A DNA stretch of 23,352 nucleotides from an uncultured Hungatella sp. (GTDB lineage: Bacteria > Bacillota > Clostridia > Lachnospirales > Lachnospiraceae). Positions 15,232 to 23,352 of this stretch are shown one piece after another (within the stretch, counting starts at the first letter, position 1; every line of letters begins with the position of its first letter). Where the stretch lies: positions 98,098 through 121,449 of the forward strand of contig CAJTOT010000004.1 of assembly GCA_910577935.1 (NCBI GenBank), written 5' to 3'. The position numbers were made by a program, and so were the translations under genes. The notes beneath the pieces were generated by a model. That model was not told the origin of the DNA, did no database searches, and was given only the letters and a program-made list of their open reading frames with translations.

Positions 15232-15789
15232 CTACATCAGCCCCAGCTCCCTGAACACGGCTTCCAGCTTCGGAGGCATGGCCTCCACCAGCTTCCGCGC
15301 CATTTCATCCGGTCTCTCCCTCATTCCCCCCATAATCCATTTCACAGTCATATATACCGACCCCTGGCAGTACATTTCCAGTAGAAACTGGATGTCCTTC
15401 TAAAGGGGCCTGCTGGACTTCCTGGCAATCAGGTCCTGGTAAAAGCGGAGAATCAGCTCAAAGTCATGCTCTTTCAGGGAGTTGTGGTCCTCCGACCGGA
15501 AAGCGCCCATAAAGAACGATTTCTCCTCCTGAATAAACATCAGCTTCTGGGTCAGACTCTCCTCCACCGTGTGGCTGACCCCGATCTCCTCAAAACAGGC
15601 CAGCACCAGCCTGTCAAAATACCAGTTGATCAGGTCATATTTGTCCAGAAAATTCCTGTAAAATGTCTGTCTGGCCACACCAGCCCCTTCCACGATGTCC
15701 TTCACCGTGATCTTGTCCACAGGCGTGTTCTTCATACATTCCTTGACAGAAGCCGCCAGCTTATATTTTGTCTTCTCCTGCTTTTCCAT
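15232..15789 (-). pseudogene. TetR-family regulator interrupted by an in-frame amber codon
   Basis: The N-terminal part is a TetR helix-turn-helix: KITVKDIVEGAGVARQTFYR, then NFLDKYDLINWYF, as in DhaS-type regulators. The frame stops at a TAG at 15400-15402 after ARKSSRPL. Reading past that codon in the same frame gives 55 more residues with typical TetR C-terminal character (KDIQFLLEMYCQGSVYMTVK, then EMARKLVEAMPP), ending at TAG 15232-15234. The total would be about 185 residues, a normal size, so one nonsense substitution (for example from CAG, GAG or AAG) explains it. I prefer the ATG at 15789 because GGGA is 6 bases upstream. A second ATG at 15795 is possible. The truncated product would keep the DNA-binding domain but lose part of the ligand/dimer domain. 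Its neighbour fucO is a likely former target. Confidence 0.82.
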
Positions 15790-15834
15790 TGTCATTCCCG
15801 TGTGATTGCTCCCTGCGATTCTGTATCTCTACTA

Positions 15835-15863
15835 ATGGTAGCACGTTTCCCACAGTTTGTCAC
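15835..15863 (-). promoter_or_regulatory. Promoter of the TetR-family gene
   Basis: -35 GTGACA (15858-15863), 17-base spacer and -10 TACCAT (15835-15840) preceded by TGC on the minus strand. The small palindrome CAGT-TTGTC-ACTG (15853-15865) overlaps the -35 and could be an operator, perhaps autoregulatory. This is speculative. Confidence 0.42.
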
Positions 15864-16042
15864 TGAAAAAACAGGCACATTTCCGTCTCGTCATTTTCTC
15901 CAAATTTCTCCTGACAGTTTTGTGCACAATTATTTCTTGCCAAACCTCCCTCAGTCCGTTATAATAAAACCACCGTTTCAGGTATTCTGTGTTTCGAGGC
16001 TGATTTCCAGCCGGCAGTCCACATGTAAGGAATTTTGTGTGG

Positions 16043-16048
16043 TATATT
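16043..16048 (+). promoter_or_regulatory. Extended -10 element of the DUF5688 gene
   Basis: TATATT preceded by TGG on the plus strand, with no good -35. It lies about 40 bases before the start codon. The rest of 15796-16042 shows no gene on either strand. Confidence 0.3.
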
Positions 16049-16089
16049 CGTGTGCGCAGTCTGCATAAACAAAAAAGGAGGTATACGTT

Positions 16090-17037
16090 ATGGTATACGA
16101 GATGTTTCAATCAAAAGTAGCTGACTCTTTACGGTCACAGCTGGGAAGCGACTATCAGCTGGTGCTCCAGAAGGTTCCCAAGAACAACGGCACCATCCTA
16201 AACGGCCTGTCCATCATGAGAAAAGGCGCAGGCGTATCTCCCACTATCTATCTCGAAAGCTACTATGAACGGTTTCAGGAAGGGACCTCATTTAACTTCA
16301 TTATCCAGGAAATTCTTCAAATCTATCAGGAACACACGGCTGTCACTCATCTGGATTTTTCCATTCTCAACGATTTTTCCCTGTTAAGAGACAAGGTGAT
16401 GTACAAGTTGATCCACACTGCATCCAACAGGGAACTGCTCCAGGATATCCCCAGCATCCCCTATCTGGATCTGTCCATCGTCTTCTATCTGTTCCTTGAG
16501 AAAAATGAATACGGCCAGATGACGGCGCTTATACACAACGACCATCTGGAATCCTGGAACACCTGCCTGGAGGAGCTTTACCGCCTCGCCTCCGCCAACA
16601 CGCCTGAGTTTCTTCCCGCGGATCTGAAGCCTATGTCCGATGTCATGAAGTCCATAGCCCAGGAACAGCTGGGCACCGACTACCGTGAAGATTTTATCGA
16701 CGAACTCATGTCCTCCCCCGATGCCTCGCCTCTCTATGTTCTCACCAACTCTTCCGGAATCTGCGGCGCCTGCGCCCTCCTCTATCCGGATCAGCTGAAA
16801 AACTTCGCCGATATGCTGGAGAGCGATCTGGTGATCCTTCCCTCCAGTATCCACGAAGTTCTGCTTGTTCCCTATGACGACCATATCTCATTTGACGAGC
16901 TGGCCCACATGGTATCCCACATCAACCGCGCCGAGGTTCCCGTGGAAGACCGCCTCTCCGACCAGGTCTACCTCTACTCCAGAGCCTTGGACCAGGTAAT
17001 CTTCGCCGGCTCTCCTGTATGCTCTGTCTTGTCCTGA
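16090..17037 (+). CDS. DUF5688 family protein
   Basis: A 315-residue soluble protein of unknown function. The N-terminal segment NGTILNGLSIMRKGAGVSPT, followed by IYLESYYERFQEG and then FIIQEILQIYQEH, is the pattern I associate with the DUF5688 family, which is common and often multi-copy in Lachnospiraceae. No signal peptide or membrane segment is visible. A Cys pair, CGACALLYPDQL, lies at about residues 222-233. AGGAGG sits 8 bases before the ATG. It is one of only two plus-strand genes in the window and stands alone between the TetR-family gene and feoB. There is no clear terminator in the 60 bases before the convergent feoB end. Its role is unknown. Confidence 0.8.
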   Translation: MVYEMFQSKVADSLRSQLGSDYQLVLQKVPKNNGTILNGLSIMRKGAGVSPTIYLESYYERFQEGTSFNFIIQEILQIYQEHTAVTHLDFSILNDFSLLRDKVMYKLIHTASNRELLQDIPSIPYLDLSIVFYLFLEKNEYGQMTALIHNDHLESWNTCLEELYRLASANTPEFLPADLKPMSDVMKSIAQEQLGTDYREDFIDELMSSPDASPLYVLTNSSGICGACALLYPDQLKNFADMLESDLVILPSSIHEVLLVPYDDHISFDELAHMVSHINRAEVPVEDRLSDQVYLYSRALDQVIFAGSPVCSVLS

Positions 17038-17097
17038 CCTGCAGTCCACCATATATCTGCCCTTAAACCCGCCCTAAAATCTGCTTAAAAATCTGCC

Positions 17098-19095
17098 TCA
17101 GAAAATCATGCTGCCCACCTGGAACACCGCCGTGGACATAAGCCATGCAGCCAGCAGCTGAAATACCACCATGCCCCCTGTCCACGAGAGAGATTTGGTC
17201 TCTCTCCTGATGGTGCCGATTGCCGCCACGCAGGGCGTGTACATGAGACAGAAAATCATCAGCGCGTAGGCATTCACCGGCCCGAAGCCGTTCCCTGCCA
17301 GTATCCGGGACAGCTCCGACATTCCCGCCGCAGAATTGATATTGCTGATGCCGTAGAGCACGGAGAAGCTGGACACTACCACCTCCTTGGCTGACAGCCC
17401 GGAGATGAGAGCCACGGCGATCTGCCAGCTGCCAAGCCCTGCCGGACGAAGAACCGGCACGAGACAACGGCCTATCATGGCGGCGAAACTGCCCGATACC
17501 TCCTCCACGATTCCCCCCGGCCCCATGTTCAGCACAAACCAGAGCACGATGGAGGCCACGAAAATGGTGGTGCCCGCCTTTGTCAGGTAGTCCTGCACCT
17601 TCTCCCACACATAGATGGCCACCGTCCGCCCATTAGGGGTCTTGTACTCGGGAAGCTCGATCAAAAGTCCGTCCTCCTCCTCATTCCCCGAAGCCTTGTG
17701 GACCACATAGGCGATGCCGATAGCGGCCAGAAGGCCGATGAGGTACAGGGAGTACGCCACAAGCAGAGCCTTCTCCCCGAAAAACATCTGGGCAAACAGC
17801 ACATAGATGGGCAGCCTGGCAGAGCAGGACATAAACGGGGTGATGAGAATCGTTCTCCTCCGGTCCCGCTCCGTGGCAAGAGCCCTTGTCGCCATAACCG
17901 CCGGCACCGTGCATCCGAAGCCCAGAAGCATGGGAAGAAACGCTTTCCCCGAAAGCCCCACCCGGCTCATGGTCTCGTTCATCACATAGGCGACTCTGGC
18001 CATATAGCCGCTGTCCTCCAGAAATGCGAGGGCGAGGAACAGAATGAAGATATTGGGCAGGAAGGTGAGGATTCCTCCCACCCCCGCCACAATGCCGTCC
18101 ACCAGCAGAGACACAAGCCACGGGGAGGTCCCCATAGCCTGGAGACCCGCCAGAAATCCCTGGGAAAAATACTCCAGCCCTGTCTCAAAGTACCCCTTGA
18201 GAAAATCTCCCACAGTGAAAGTCAGGAAAAACACCAGTGCCATGATTCCCAGAAAAATGGGAATGCCCCACACCGGATGGGTCAGCAGCTCGTCAATCCT
18301 GTCTGTCATGGCCGCCTTCTTCTCCTTGTTGAACAGGCACTCAGCCACTACCTCCTCAATATAATCGTACTTCTCGTTGATAATATCCTTTTCATAAGAA
18401 TAATCCACGATGCCGTTGAGATTAACAGGGTGATCTTTACAAACCTCCTCATCGCATTCCAGCATCTTGATGGCATGCCACCGCAGATTGTCCATGTTCC
18501 CGTACTTGTTTCTGAGAGCCGCCTCCACCTGGGCGATCCTGGTCTCCAGCTGCGGGGCGTAGCGGACCACAATCCCCTGGGGGCCTTCCTCGTAGTGGTG
18601 AACCACCGCGTGCATCAGCACATCCAGGCCGCTGCGTCTTCGGGCTGACACGGGAACCACCGGAATATGCCCCAGCATCTCCGGCAGACGGTGCAGGTCG
18701 ATCTCCATGCCCCGCTCCTCCACGATATCCATCATGTTCAGGGCCAGTATCACCGGCTTTTTCAGCTCCAGAAGCTGCATGGTCAGATACAGATTTCTCT
18801 CCATAGATGAAGCGTCCACCACGTTGATGATCACATCAATATTCTCTTCTTCAATACATTTCCGGGTGACGATCTCCTCGATGGTGTAGGAAGTCAGACT
18901 GTAGACCCCGGGAGTGTCGATGACCCTGATGGGATGTCCCTCGTAGCTGGTCTCCCCCTCCACTCTCTCCACCGTGACCCCCGGCCAGTTGGCCACCTTC
19001 AGCTTGGCCCCGGTGAAAGCATTAAACAATGTAGTCTTCCCGCAGTTGGGATTCCCCACAAAAGCCACGGTAATCGGATAATTTTCTCTCTTCAT
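17098..19095 (-). CDS. feoB: Ferrous iron transporter FeoB
   Basis: Membrane Fe(II) importer with a cytoplasmic GTPase domain, 665 residues. G motifs: G1 GNPNCGKT at 14-21, a switch region ending NWPGVTVERVEG, G3 DTPG at 60-63 and G4 NMMD at 120-123. A helical GDI-like spacer follows to about 270, then the gate and FeoB_C membrane segments. FLPNIFILFLALAFLEDSGY and LPMLLGFGCTVPAVMATRA are characteristic, the latter containing a conserved Cys. The length fits Firmicutes FeoB, shorter than the E. coli protein. Its ATG overlaps the feoA stop (ATGA), so the two are coupled. No feoC is visible downstream. Confidence 0.97.
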   Translation of the reverse strand: MKRENYPITVAFVGNPNCGKTTLFNAFTGAKLKVANWPGVTVERVEGETSYEGHPIRVIDTPGVYSLTSYTIEEIVTRKCIEEENIDVIINVVDASSMERNLYLTMQLLELKKPVILALNMMDIVEERGMEIDLHRLPEMLGHIPVVPVSARRRSGLDVLMHAVVHHYEEGPQGIVVRYAPQLETRIAQVEAALRNKYGNMDNLRWHAIKMLECDEEVCKDHPVNLNGIVDYSYEKDIINEKYDYIEEVVAECLFNKEKKAAMTDRIDELLTHPVWGIPIFLGIMALVFFLTFTVGDFLKGYFETGLEYFSQGFLAGLQAMGTSPWLVSLLVDGIVAGVGGILTFLPNIFILFLALAFLEDSGYMARVAYVMNETMSRVGLSGKAFLPMLLGFGCTVPAVMATRALATERDRRRTILITPFMSCSARLPIYVLFAQMFFGEKALLVAYSLYLIGLLAAIGIAYVVHKASGNEEEDGLLIELPEYKTPNGRTVAIYVWEKVQDYLTKAGTTIFVASIVLWFVLNMGPGGIVEEVSGSFAAMIGRCLVPVLRPAGLGSWQIAVALISGLSAKEVVVSSFSVLYGISNINSAAGMSELSRILAGNGFGPVNAYALMIFCLMYTPCVAAIGTIRRETKSLSWTGGMVVFQLLAAWLMSTAVFQVGSMIF

Positions 19096-19322
19096 CGCCC
19101 TGCCGCCTCCTCAATGGTGATCCCCTCGGCGATCTGCCTTCCCAGGGCCAGACGAGTTCCCCTCACCTTGATAATCAAACTGCCGCTCCCTTTTTTATTC
19201 AGCACAGTGACAGGGGTTCGTTCGTTGACTCCCAGAGCCTCCAAACGCCTGGCCACCTGCATCCTGGCCAGCACCCCTGTCACCACATAATTTTTCCCTA
19301 TCTCGCCCTCATTCAGCTTCAT
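19092..19322 (-). CDS. feoA: Ferrous iron transport accessory protein FeoA
   Basis: A 76-residue SH3-like cytoplasmic protein that assists FeoB. The pattern GKNYVVTGV...RRLEALGVNERTPVTVLNKKG...LIIKVRGTRLALGRQIAEGI is the normal FeoA core, ending in the expected GTRLALG motif. AAAGGAGG lies 7 bases before the ATG. It is the first gene of feoAB and its promoter carries a Fur-box-like palindrome, so repression by iron is likely. Confidence 0.96.
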   Translation of the reverse strand: MKLNEGEIGKNYVVTGVLARMQVARRLEALGVNERTPVTVLNKKGSGSLIIKVRGTRLALGRQIAEGITIEEAAGR

Positions 19323-19358
19323 GGCTGAACCTCCTTTAAATATCAGTTCATCACCATG

Positions 19359-19387
19359 AGCATACTCTTATTGAGAATAATTGTCAA
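19359..19387 (-). promoter_or_regulatory. feoAB promoter
   Basis: Consensus -35 TTGACA (19382-19387), 17-base spacer and -10 TATGCT (19359-19364) on the minus strand. The leader is about 30 bases, just long enough for the AAAGGAGG site. Confidence 0.62.
19372..19386. promoter_or_regulatory. Fur box overlapping the feoAB promoter
   Basis: TGACAATTATTCTCA (minus strand) matches the 7-1-7 Fur consensus TGATAATNATTATCA at 13 of 15 positions (counting N) and is itself nearly palindromic. It covers most of the -35 and the start of the spacer, so an iron-loaded Fur protein there would block RNA polymerase. Location upstream of feoAB is the expected setting. Confidence 0.68.
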
Positions 19388-19392
19388 TATCT

Positions 19393-21309
19393 TTATTTCA
19401 GCGCCGCTTCCGCCGCTGCCTGGCCTGCGAACCGGCCCATAGTAGCACAGAACTGGATAGAAGACCCAGAGCATGGATATTCATGATAGAGAAGCTGTCC
19501 ATTGGCCACCTCGCCTGCCGCATAGAGCCCTGGAATAACCTGGCCATCCACAGACACTACTTCACCCTTCATTGTCACCTGCGGGCCTCCGAACGTGCCG
19601 GTCAGTCCGTTGGTAGTTATCTTTACTCCATAGAACGGGGCCGTCTTGATCGGATTTAAAAATAACACATCCCTCTCCAGGGTACTTTCCATGGCGCCCT
19701 TGTCGCCCCTGACCGGCTTGCCGAATTCCGTGTCTTCCCCTGTCTCACAGATCTCATTATAGGCATCTATCGTAGCCTGCAAAACAGAAGCATCCATCTC
19801 CAGCTGCTCTGCCAGTTCTTCTATAGTATCTGCTTTAAAAGCAGTCCCCGCCGTCACGGCTTCCTCCAGGCCCTCTAACTGATACTCTGAATCCAGCAGG
19901 CTGTAGTAATATGTATAGCCTTCATCAAAGTAAAGTTTTTTGCTTCTAGAAAACCAGTACTCAGCCTCGTTGGCAAATCTTTTTCCCTCAGGTGTCACAT
20001 TCAGGAACACTCCTGCCGGGTCTGACAGCTTAGTAGCTCCAATGTCCATGGGGTTGGCGATGACTCCGCCTCCTGCGATAATGTTAGCCCCTGCGTCTCT
20101 TGCCATAATCAGACCATCGCCCTGATGCGCCTCACCTAAAAATGTCCCGAATGTATCCAGAACCGGGCAGTATTCTTCCACCAGTTCCTGATTGTTGGCA
20201 AAGCCTCCCGTGGCCAGTATAACGCTCTTCGCGGAAATCTCCACCTTCCGCCCTTCGTTTTCGCAGACCACGCCCGTCACCGTTTTGTCCTCCTGGATCA
20301 GCTCCACTGCCGGAGTCTCCAAATGTATCTCTACGCCGGCTTTCTCTGCCGCCTCTACCATAGGCAGGATAAATCCGGTTCCTCCCATGTCCGCAGTCTT
20401 ATGATTGCGCAGGGGGTCCTGACCGGGATTGTTGTAGGAAAATGTGACTCCGCCGAATTCTACGCCTCTGTCCTGAAGCCAAACAAATGTCTCCGGACTG
20501 GCCTTCGCGATAGCTGTCAGCATCTCCTCATCCACATGGCCTTCTCCCCTTTCGATCCAGTACTGAGCCAGAGCCTCCACGGAATCATTGATTCCCTGAT
20601 CCTCCTGCAGCTGAGTTCCTGCCGCCAGCAGCTCTCCTCCACAAGTGATAGAAGCTCCGCCAAGGGAACCCATCTTCTCCACTAAAATCACCTTCGCGCC
20701 GCTGTCTGCCGCGGACACTGCTGCGCTCAGTCCCGCAAGGCCTCCGCCAACCACCACCACATCGGCCTCAAGTTTTTCATCTTCCTTTGCTTCTTTTGCT
20801 ATGCCAATACCTTTCAGCCCTTCCACATCAGCGCCTGCCTGTCCAAGAGCATCTGCCGCTGCCGCCAGAATCGCGTCGCTGGTTATGGTAGCCCCTGAGA
20901 CGGTGTCAATTCCCAGTCCCTGCGCTTCCACGATGAGGCCCGGTATCTTCTCGATGGCAGGGTCAGAAATACCTGCCGTCTCGTTATGCTCCAAGACCGT
21001 AACCGATTTGATGGCATCCGCCGTCACCACTACTTCCACGGTCACGTCTCCTCCCATGCCTTTCGCCGAAGCTTTATATGTCCCTGGCTTATAGACGCCG
21101 TCACCCTTGACCTCTTCTCCCATTGTCTCCTCTGTCCCGGACTCCGCCGCTGCTCCAGTGGTTTCCGCCACAGTAGTCTCTGCGCCAGTGGTTTCCACAG
21201 CGGTCCCGGAAGCAGCCACAGTCCCCTGTCCGGAACCATTGCAGCCCGACAGAACCACCGCCATCACACCTGACAAAGCCAGACAAAACCATCTGTTCCT
21301 TCTCTTCAT
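19393..21309 (-). CDS. Lipoprotein FMN/FAD-dependent reductase, substrate unknown
   Basis: A surface-anchored flavoprotein of 638 residues. It has a signal peptide with lipobox LSGC (Cys23) and a Thr/Glu/Ala-rich linker to about 68. An FMN-binding domain follows (about 72-155) with the flavinylation motif DTVSGAT; the FMN would be attached to Thr141 by ApbE. The FAD_binding_2 domain begins at VVVVGGGLAGLSAA (Gly188, Gly190, Gly193) and runs to the end. Related to the extracellular fumarate/urocanate reductase superfamily. A GKRFANE motif is present, but the HPT and HHTMGG signatures of fumarate reductases are not: the comparable regions read IANPMD and ITTNGLTGTFGG. Fumarate as substrate is therefore doubtful. 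The start at 21309 has AAGGAGG 9 bases before it. It ends 70 bases before feoA with no terminator between. Confidence 0.85.
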   Translation of the reverse strand: MKRRNRWFCLALSGVMAVVLSGCNGSGQGTVAASGTAVETTGAETTVAETTGAAAESGTEETMGEEVKGDGVYKPGTYKASAKGMGGDVTVEVVVTADAIKSVTVLEHNETAGISDPAIEKIPGLIVEAQGLGIDTVSGATITSDAILAAAADALGQAGADVEGLKGIGIAKEAKEDEKLEADVVVVGGGLAGLSAAVSAADSGAKVILVEKMGSLGGASITCGGELLAAGTQLQEDQGINDSVEALAQYWIERGEGHVDEEMLTAIAKASPETFVWLQDRGVEFGGVTFSYNNPGQDPLRNHKTADMGGTGFILPMVEAAEKAGVEIHLETPAVELIQEDKTVTGVVCENEGRKVEISAKSVILATGGFANNQELVEEYCPVLDTFGTFLGEAHQGDGLIMARDAGANIIAGGGVIANPMDIGATKLSDPAGVFLNVTPEGKRFANEAEYWFSRSKKLYFDEGYTYYYSLLDSEYQLEGLEEAVTAGTAFKADTIEELAEQLEMDASVLQATIDAYNEICETGEDTEFGKPVRGDKGAMESTLERDVLFLNPIKTAPFYGVKITTNGLTGTFGGPQVTMKGEVVSVDGQVIPGLYAAGEVANGQLLYHEYPCSGSSIQFCATMGRFAGQAAAEAALK

Positions 21310-21375
21310 AAAATAATTCCTCCTTGCTGTTTTTGATTCATGTCCCAATATGTGCCTGTTTATAATCGCAAAAAC

Positions 21376-21404
21376 ATCATATCATATTTTTAGTCATTTT
21401 TCCA
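21376..21404 (-). promoter_or_regulatory. Promoter of the flavin reductase gene
   Basis: -35 TGGAAA (21399-21404), 17-base spacer and -10 TATGAT (21376-21381) on the minus strand, in a very AT-rich stretch where chance matches are common. The leader would be about 60 bases. Confidence 0.4.
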
Positions 21405-21445
21405 TATATTAATGTTGTTTTATTCTTTTTCTTTACTTGATTTTA

Positions 21446-21476
21446 CAAAAATAAGGCTGTTTTCCGCAATCTTATT
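21446..21476 (-). terminator. Weak terminator after uvrB
   Basis: AATAAG (minus-strand read of 21471-21476) pairs with CTTATT (21450-21455) around a 15-base loop, followed by TTTGT. The stem is short and AT-rich. It is the only candidate in the 20-50 bases after the uvrB stop. Confidence 0.4.
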
Positions 21477-21495
21477 ATAGTAATTGTCATTTTCC

Positions 21496-23352
21496 CTACT
21501 CCAACTCCAGCAGCATTTTTTTCACTTCAAGCATCCGGTCTCTGAGGACTGCCGCCTCCTCAAAATTCAGTTCTGCCGCCGCTTTGTGCATCTTCTTCTG
21601 CAGTTCCTTCATCAGCTTGTTCAGCTCCGCCTCGTCCATGGATTCAAGGTCTTTCTCATCAGCTTTGGAGTCCTGCTCCGCCGCTTTGGAGATTGCGATC
21701 AGGTCCCGGACCGCTTTCTTGATGGTTGTGGGGGTGATGCCGTGTTCCTCGTTGTACTTCTGCTGGATCTTCCGCCTCCGCTCCGTCTCGCTTATGGCTC
21801 TCTGCATAGAGTCAGTAATCGTATCCGCGTACATAATCACATGACCCTCCGCGTTGCGGGCGGCGCGTCCCACGGTCTGAATCAGCGATGTCTCAGAGCG
21901 CAGGAACCCCTCTTTGTCTGCGTCCAAAATAGCCACCAGAGAAATCTCCGGAATATCCAGTCCTTCCCTGAGAAGGTTGATGCCCACCAGCACGTCAAAC
22001 ACGTTGAGCCGCATATCCCGGATAATCTCCGCCCTCTCCAGGGTGTCGATGTCCGAGTGAAGATACTTGACCCGTATCCCCACCTCTCTCATGTAATCCG
22101 TCAAATCCTCGGCCATGCGCTTGGTCAAAGTAGTCACCAGAACCTTGTTGCCCTTATCCACCTCCCGGTTCACCTCTCCCACCAGGTCGTCAATCTGTCC
22201 TTCCACAGGGCGGACGCTGATCTCCGGGTCCAAAAGCCCTGTAGGGCGGATAATCTGCTCTGTCCTCAGCAGCTCATGGCCGGCCTCATAATCTGACGGC
22301 GTGGCGGACACGAACATCATCTGGTCAATTTTGCTCTCAAATTCCCCAAAATTCAGAGGCCGGTTATCCAGGGCAGAAGGCAGGCGGAACCCATAGTCCA
22401 CCAGCGTCGTCTTCCTTGACCGGTCCCCCGAGTACATCCCCCGCACCTGCGGAAGAGTGATGTGGGACTCGTCAATGATAATCAGAAAATCATCGGGAAA
22501 ATAGTCAATAAGGGTGTACGGCGGCTCCCCCGGCTTTCCGCCTGTCAGATGCCTGGAGTAATTCTCAATTCCGGAACAAACCCCCGTCTCCCGCATCATC
22601 TCCACATCAAAATTGGTCCTCTCCGCAATCCTTTGGGCCTCCAGGAGCTTGTCCTCACTCTTAAAGTAGGCGACCCTCTCCTTCATCTCCTCCAGAATCC
22701 CTCTGGCCGCCTCCTCCATCCTCTCTTTGGACACCACATAGTGGGAAGCGGGGAAGATGGCCACATGCCCCAGCCGCGCCTTGGCCTCCCCGGTGAGCGC
22801 GTCAATCTCTGTAATCCGCTCCACTTCATCCCCAAAAAACTCTACCCTGTAGGCCTCCGTGCCGGAGTATGCCGGAAAAATCTCCACCACATCTCCCCGC
22901 ACCCGGAAAGTCCCCCGGTGAAAATCCATGTCATTCCTGTCATACTGGATGTCGATGAGCTTGTGAATCACCTCATCCCTGTCCTTCTCCATGCCGGGCC
23001 GAAGGGAGATCACCATCTCCTGGTAGTCGATGGGACTTCCCAGACCGTAGATGCAGGACACCGAGGACACGATGATCACATCCTTCCTCTCCGACAGCGC
23101 GGCTGTGGCGGAATGACGCAGCTTGTCGATCTCGTCGTTGATGGCGGAGTCCTTTTCAATGTAGGTGTCCGTGGATGGAACGTAGGCTTCGGGCTGGTAG
23201 TAATCGTAGTAGGACACAAAATATTCCACTGCGTTACTCGGAAAATACTCTTTGAACTCGCCATAGAGCTGTGCCGCTAATGTCTTATTGTGCGCTATTA
23301 CCAAAGTCGGCTTGTTAAGCTGTGCGATCACGTTGGCCATGGTAAAGGTCTT
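21496..23352 (-). CDS. uvrB: Excinuclease ABC subunit B (5' end beyond window)
   Basis: Damage-verifying helicase-like subunit of nucleotide-excision repair. It receives DNA from UvrA and recruits UvrC. 618 residues are visible out of about 660. The first visible residues, KTFTMANVIAQ, are the last two residues of the Walker A motif and what follows, so only about 40-45 N-terminal residues are missing. An internal Met at 23340 is not the real start. Seen in order: HNKTLAAQLY, the beta-hairpin region YYDYYQPEAYVP with DTYIEKDSAINDEID, the helicase motif IIIDESH (DEAD-like), VSATP, LREGLDIPE, TVGRAARN, and the C-terminal UVR motif (about the last 40 residues, LMKELQKKMHKAAAELNFEEA) that contacts UvrC. 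Confidence 0.98.
   Translation of the reverse strand, partial: KTFTMANVIAQLNKPTLVIAHNKTLAAQLYGEFKEYFPSNAVEYFVSYYDYYQPEAYVPSTDTYIEKDSAINDEIDKLRHSATAALSERKDVIIVSSVSCIYGLGSPIDYQEMVISLRPGMEKDRDEVIHKLIDIQYDRNDMDFHRGTFRVRGDVVEIFPAYSGTEAYRVEFFGDEVERITEIDALTGEAKARLGHVAIFPASHYVVSKERMEEAARGILEEMKERVAYFKSEDKLLEAQRIAERTNFDVEMMRETGVCSGIENYSRHLTGGKPGEPPYTLIDYFPDDFLIIIDESHITLPQVRGMYSGDRSRKTTLVDYGFRLPSALDNRPLNFGEFESKIDQMMFVSATPSDYEAGHELLRTEQIIRPTGLLDPEISVRPVEGQIDDLVGEVNREVDKGNKVLVTTLTKRMAEDLTDYMREVGIRVKYLHSDIDTLERAEIIRDMRLNVFDVLVGINLLREGLDIPEISLVAILDADKEGFLRSETSLIQTVGRAARNAEGHVIMYADTITDSMQRAISETERRRKIQQKYNEEHGITPTTIKKAVRDLIAISKAAEQDSKADEKDLESMDEAELNKLMKELQKKMHKAAAELNFEEAAVLRDRMLEVKKMLLELE

Noticed and set aside
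17698..18648. 316-codon plus-strand frame antisense to feoB
   Set aside because: It lies entirely inside feoB, is rich in His/Gln/Pro as expected for a shadow frame, and has no family signature.
21474..21490. Second Fur-like site just after uvrB
   Set aside because: About 12 of 15 positions match in an AT-rich stretch, with no well-spaced promoter and a position far from the flavin reductase start. Too weak to list.

Overview
The window looks like chromosome from a Gram-positive anaerobe of the Clostridia, most likely a gut Lachnospiraceae of the Clostridium/Enterocloster/Hungatella type. The grounds are strong AGGAGG ribosome sites, lipoprotein sugar-binding proteins, a YesM/YesN-type two-component system, a DUF5688 protein, FeoA/FeoB, a flavin lipoprotein reductase and a choline-repeat lysozyme. 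This placement is inferred from gene content; no rRNA or tRNA gene is visible. Apart from two genes, everything is on the minus strand.

Layout from left to right. Positions 1-129 hold two copies of a palindromic repeat just beyond an mglB-type galactose-binding lipoprotein gene (131-1207). Upstream of that gene lies a compact sugar-sensing operon read leftward: response regulator (5151-6770), sensor kinase (3368-5158), membrane-anchored binding protein (2394-3371) and galactose-binding-type lipoprotein (1358-2377). Divergent from it is a small HPr-like protein (7044-7289), closed by a bidirectional terminator. Next comes a housekeeping block, all minus strand: uppP, ung, hisF, hisH and a degenerate Sir2-like zinc protein. 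A gene-poor stretch (11202-11698) separates these from a secreted GH25 lysozyme with about a dozen cell-wall-binding repeats. Then come fucO (lactaldehyde reductase), a TetR-family regulator split by an in-frame amber codon, and a plus-strand DUF5688 protein. The right end carries feoB and feoA behind a Fur-box promoter, a lipoprotein FMN/FAD reductase, and a uvrB gene cut by the window edge.

How the parts fit: the kinase, regulator and two binding proteins probably sense an extracellular sugar and control the mgl-type transporter whose binding protein is at 131-1207 (its ATPase and permease would lie beyond the left edge). fucO is a fermentative redox gene whose adjacent regulator appears broken. 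The flavin reductase and the iron importer are adjacent, and the Fur box ties at least feoAB to iron status. The most notable observations are the interrupted TetR gene, the double-binding-protein sensing module, the Sir2-like protein with a Cys where the catalytic His should be, the HPr-like protein with altered regulatory residues, and the palindromic repeats at the left edge.
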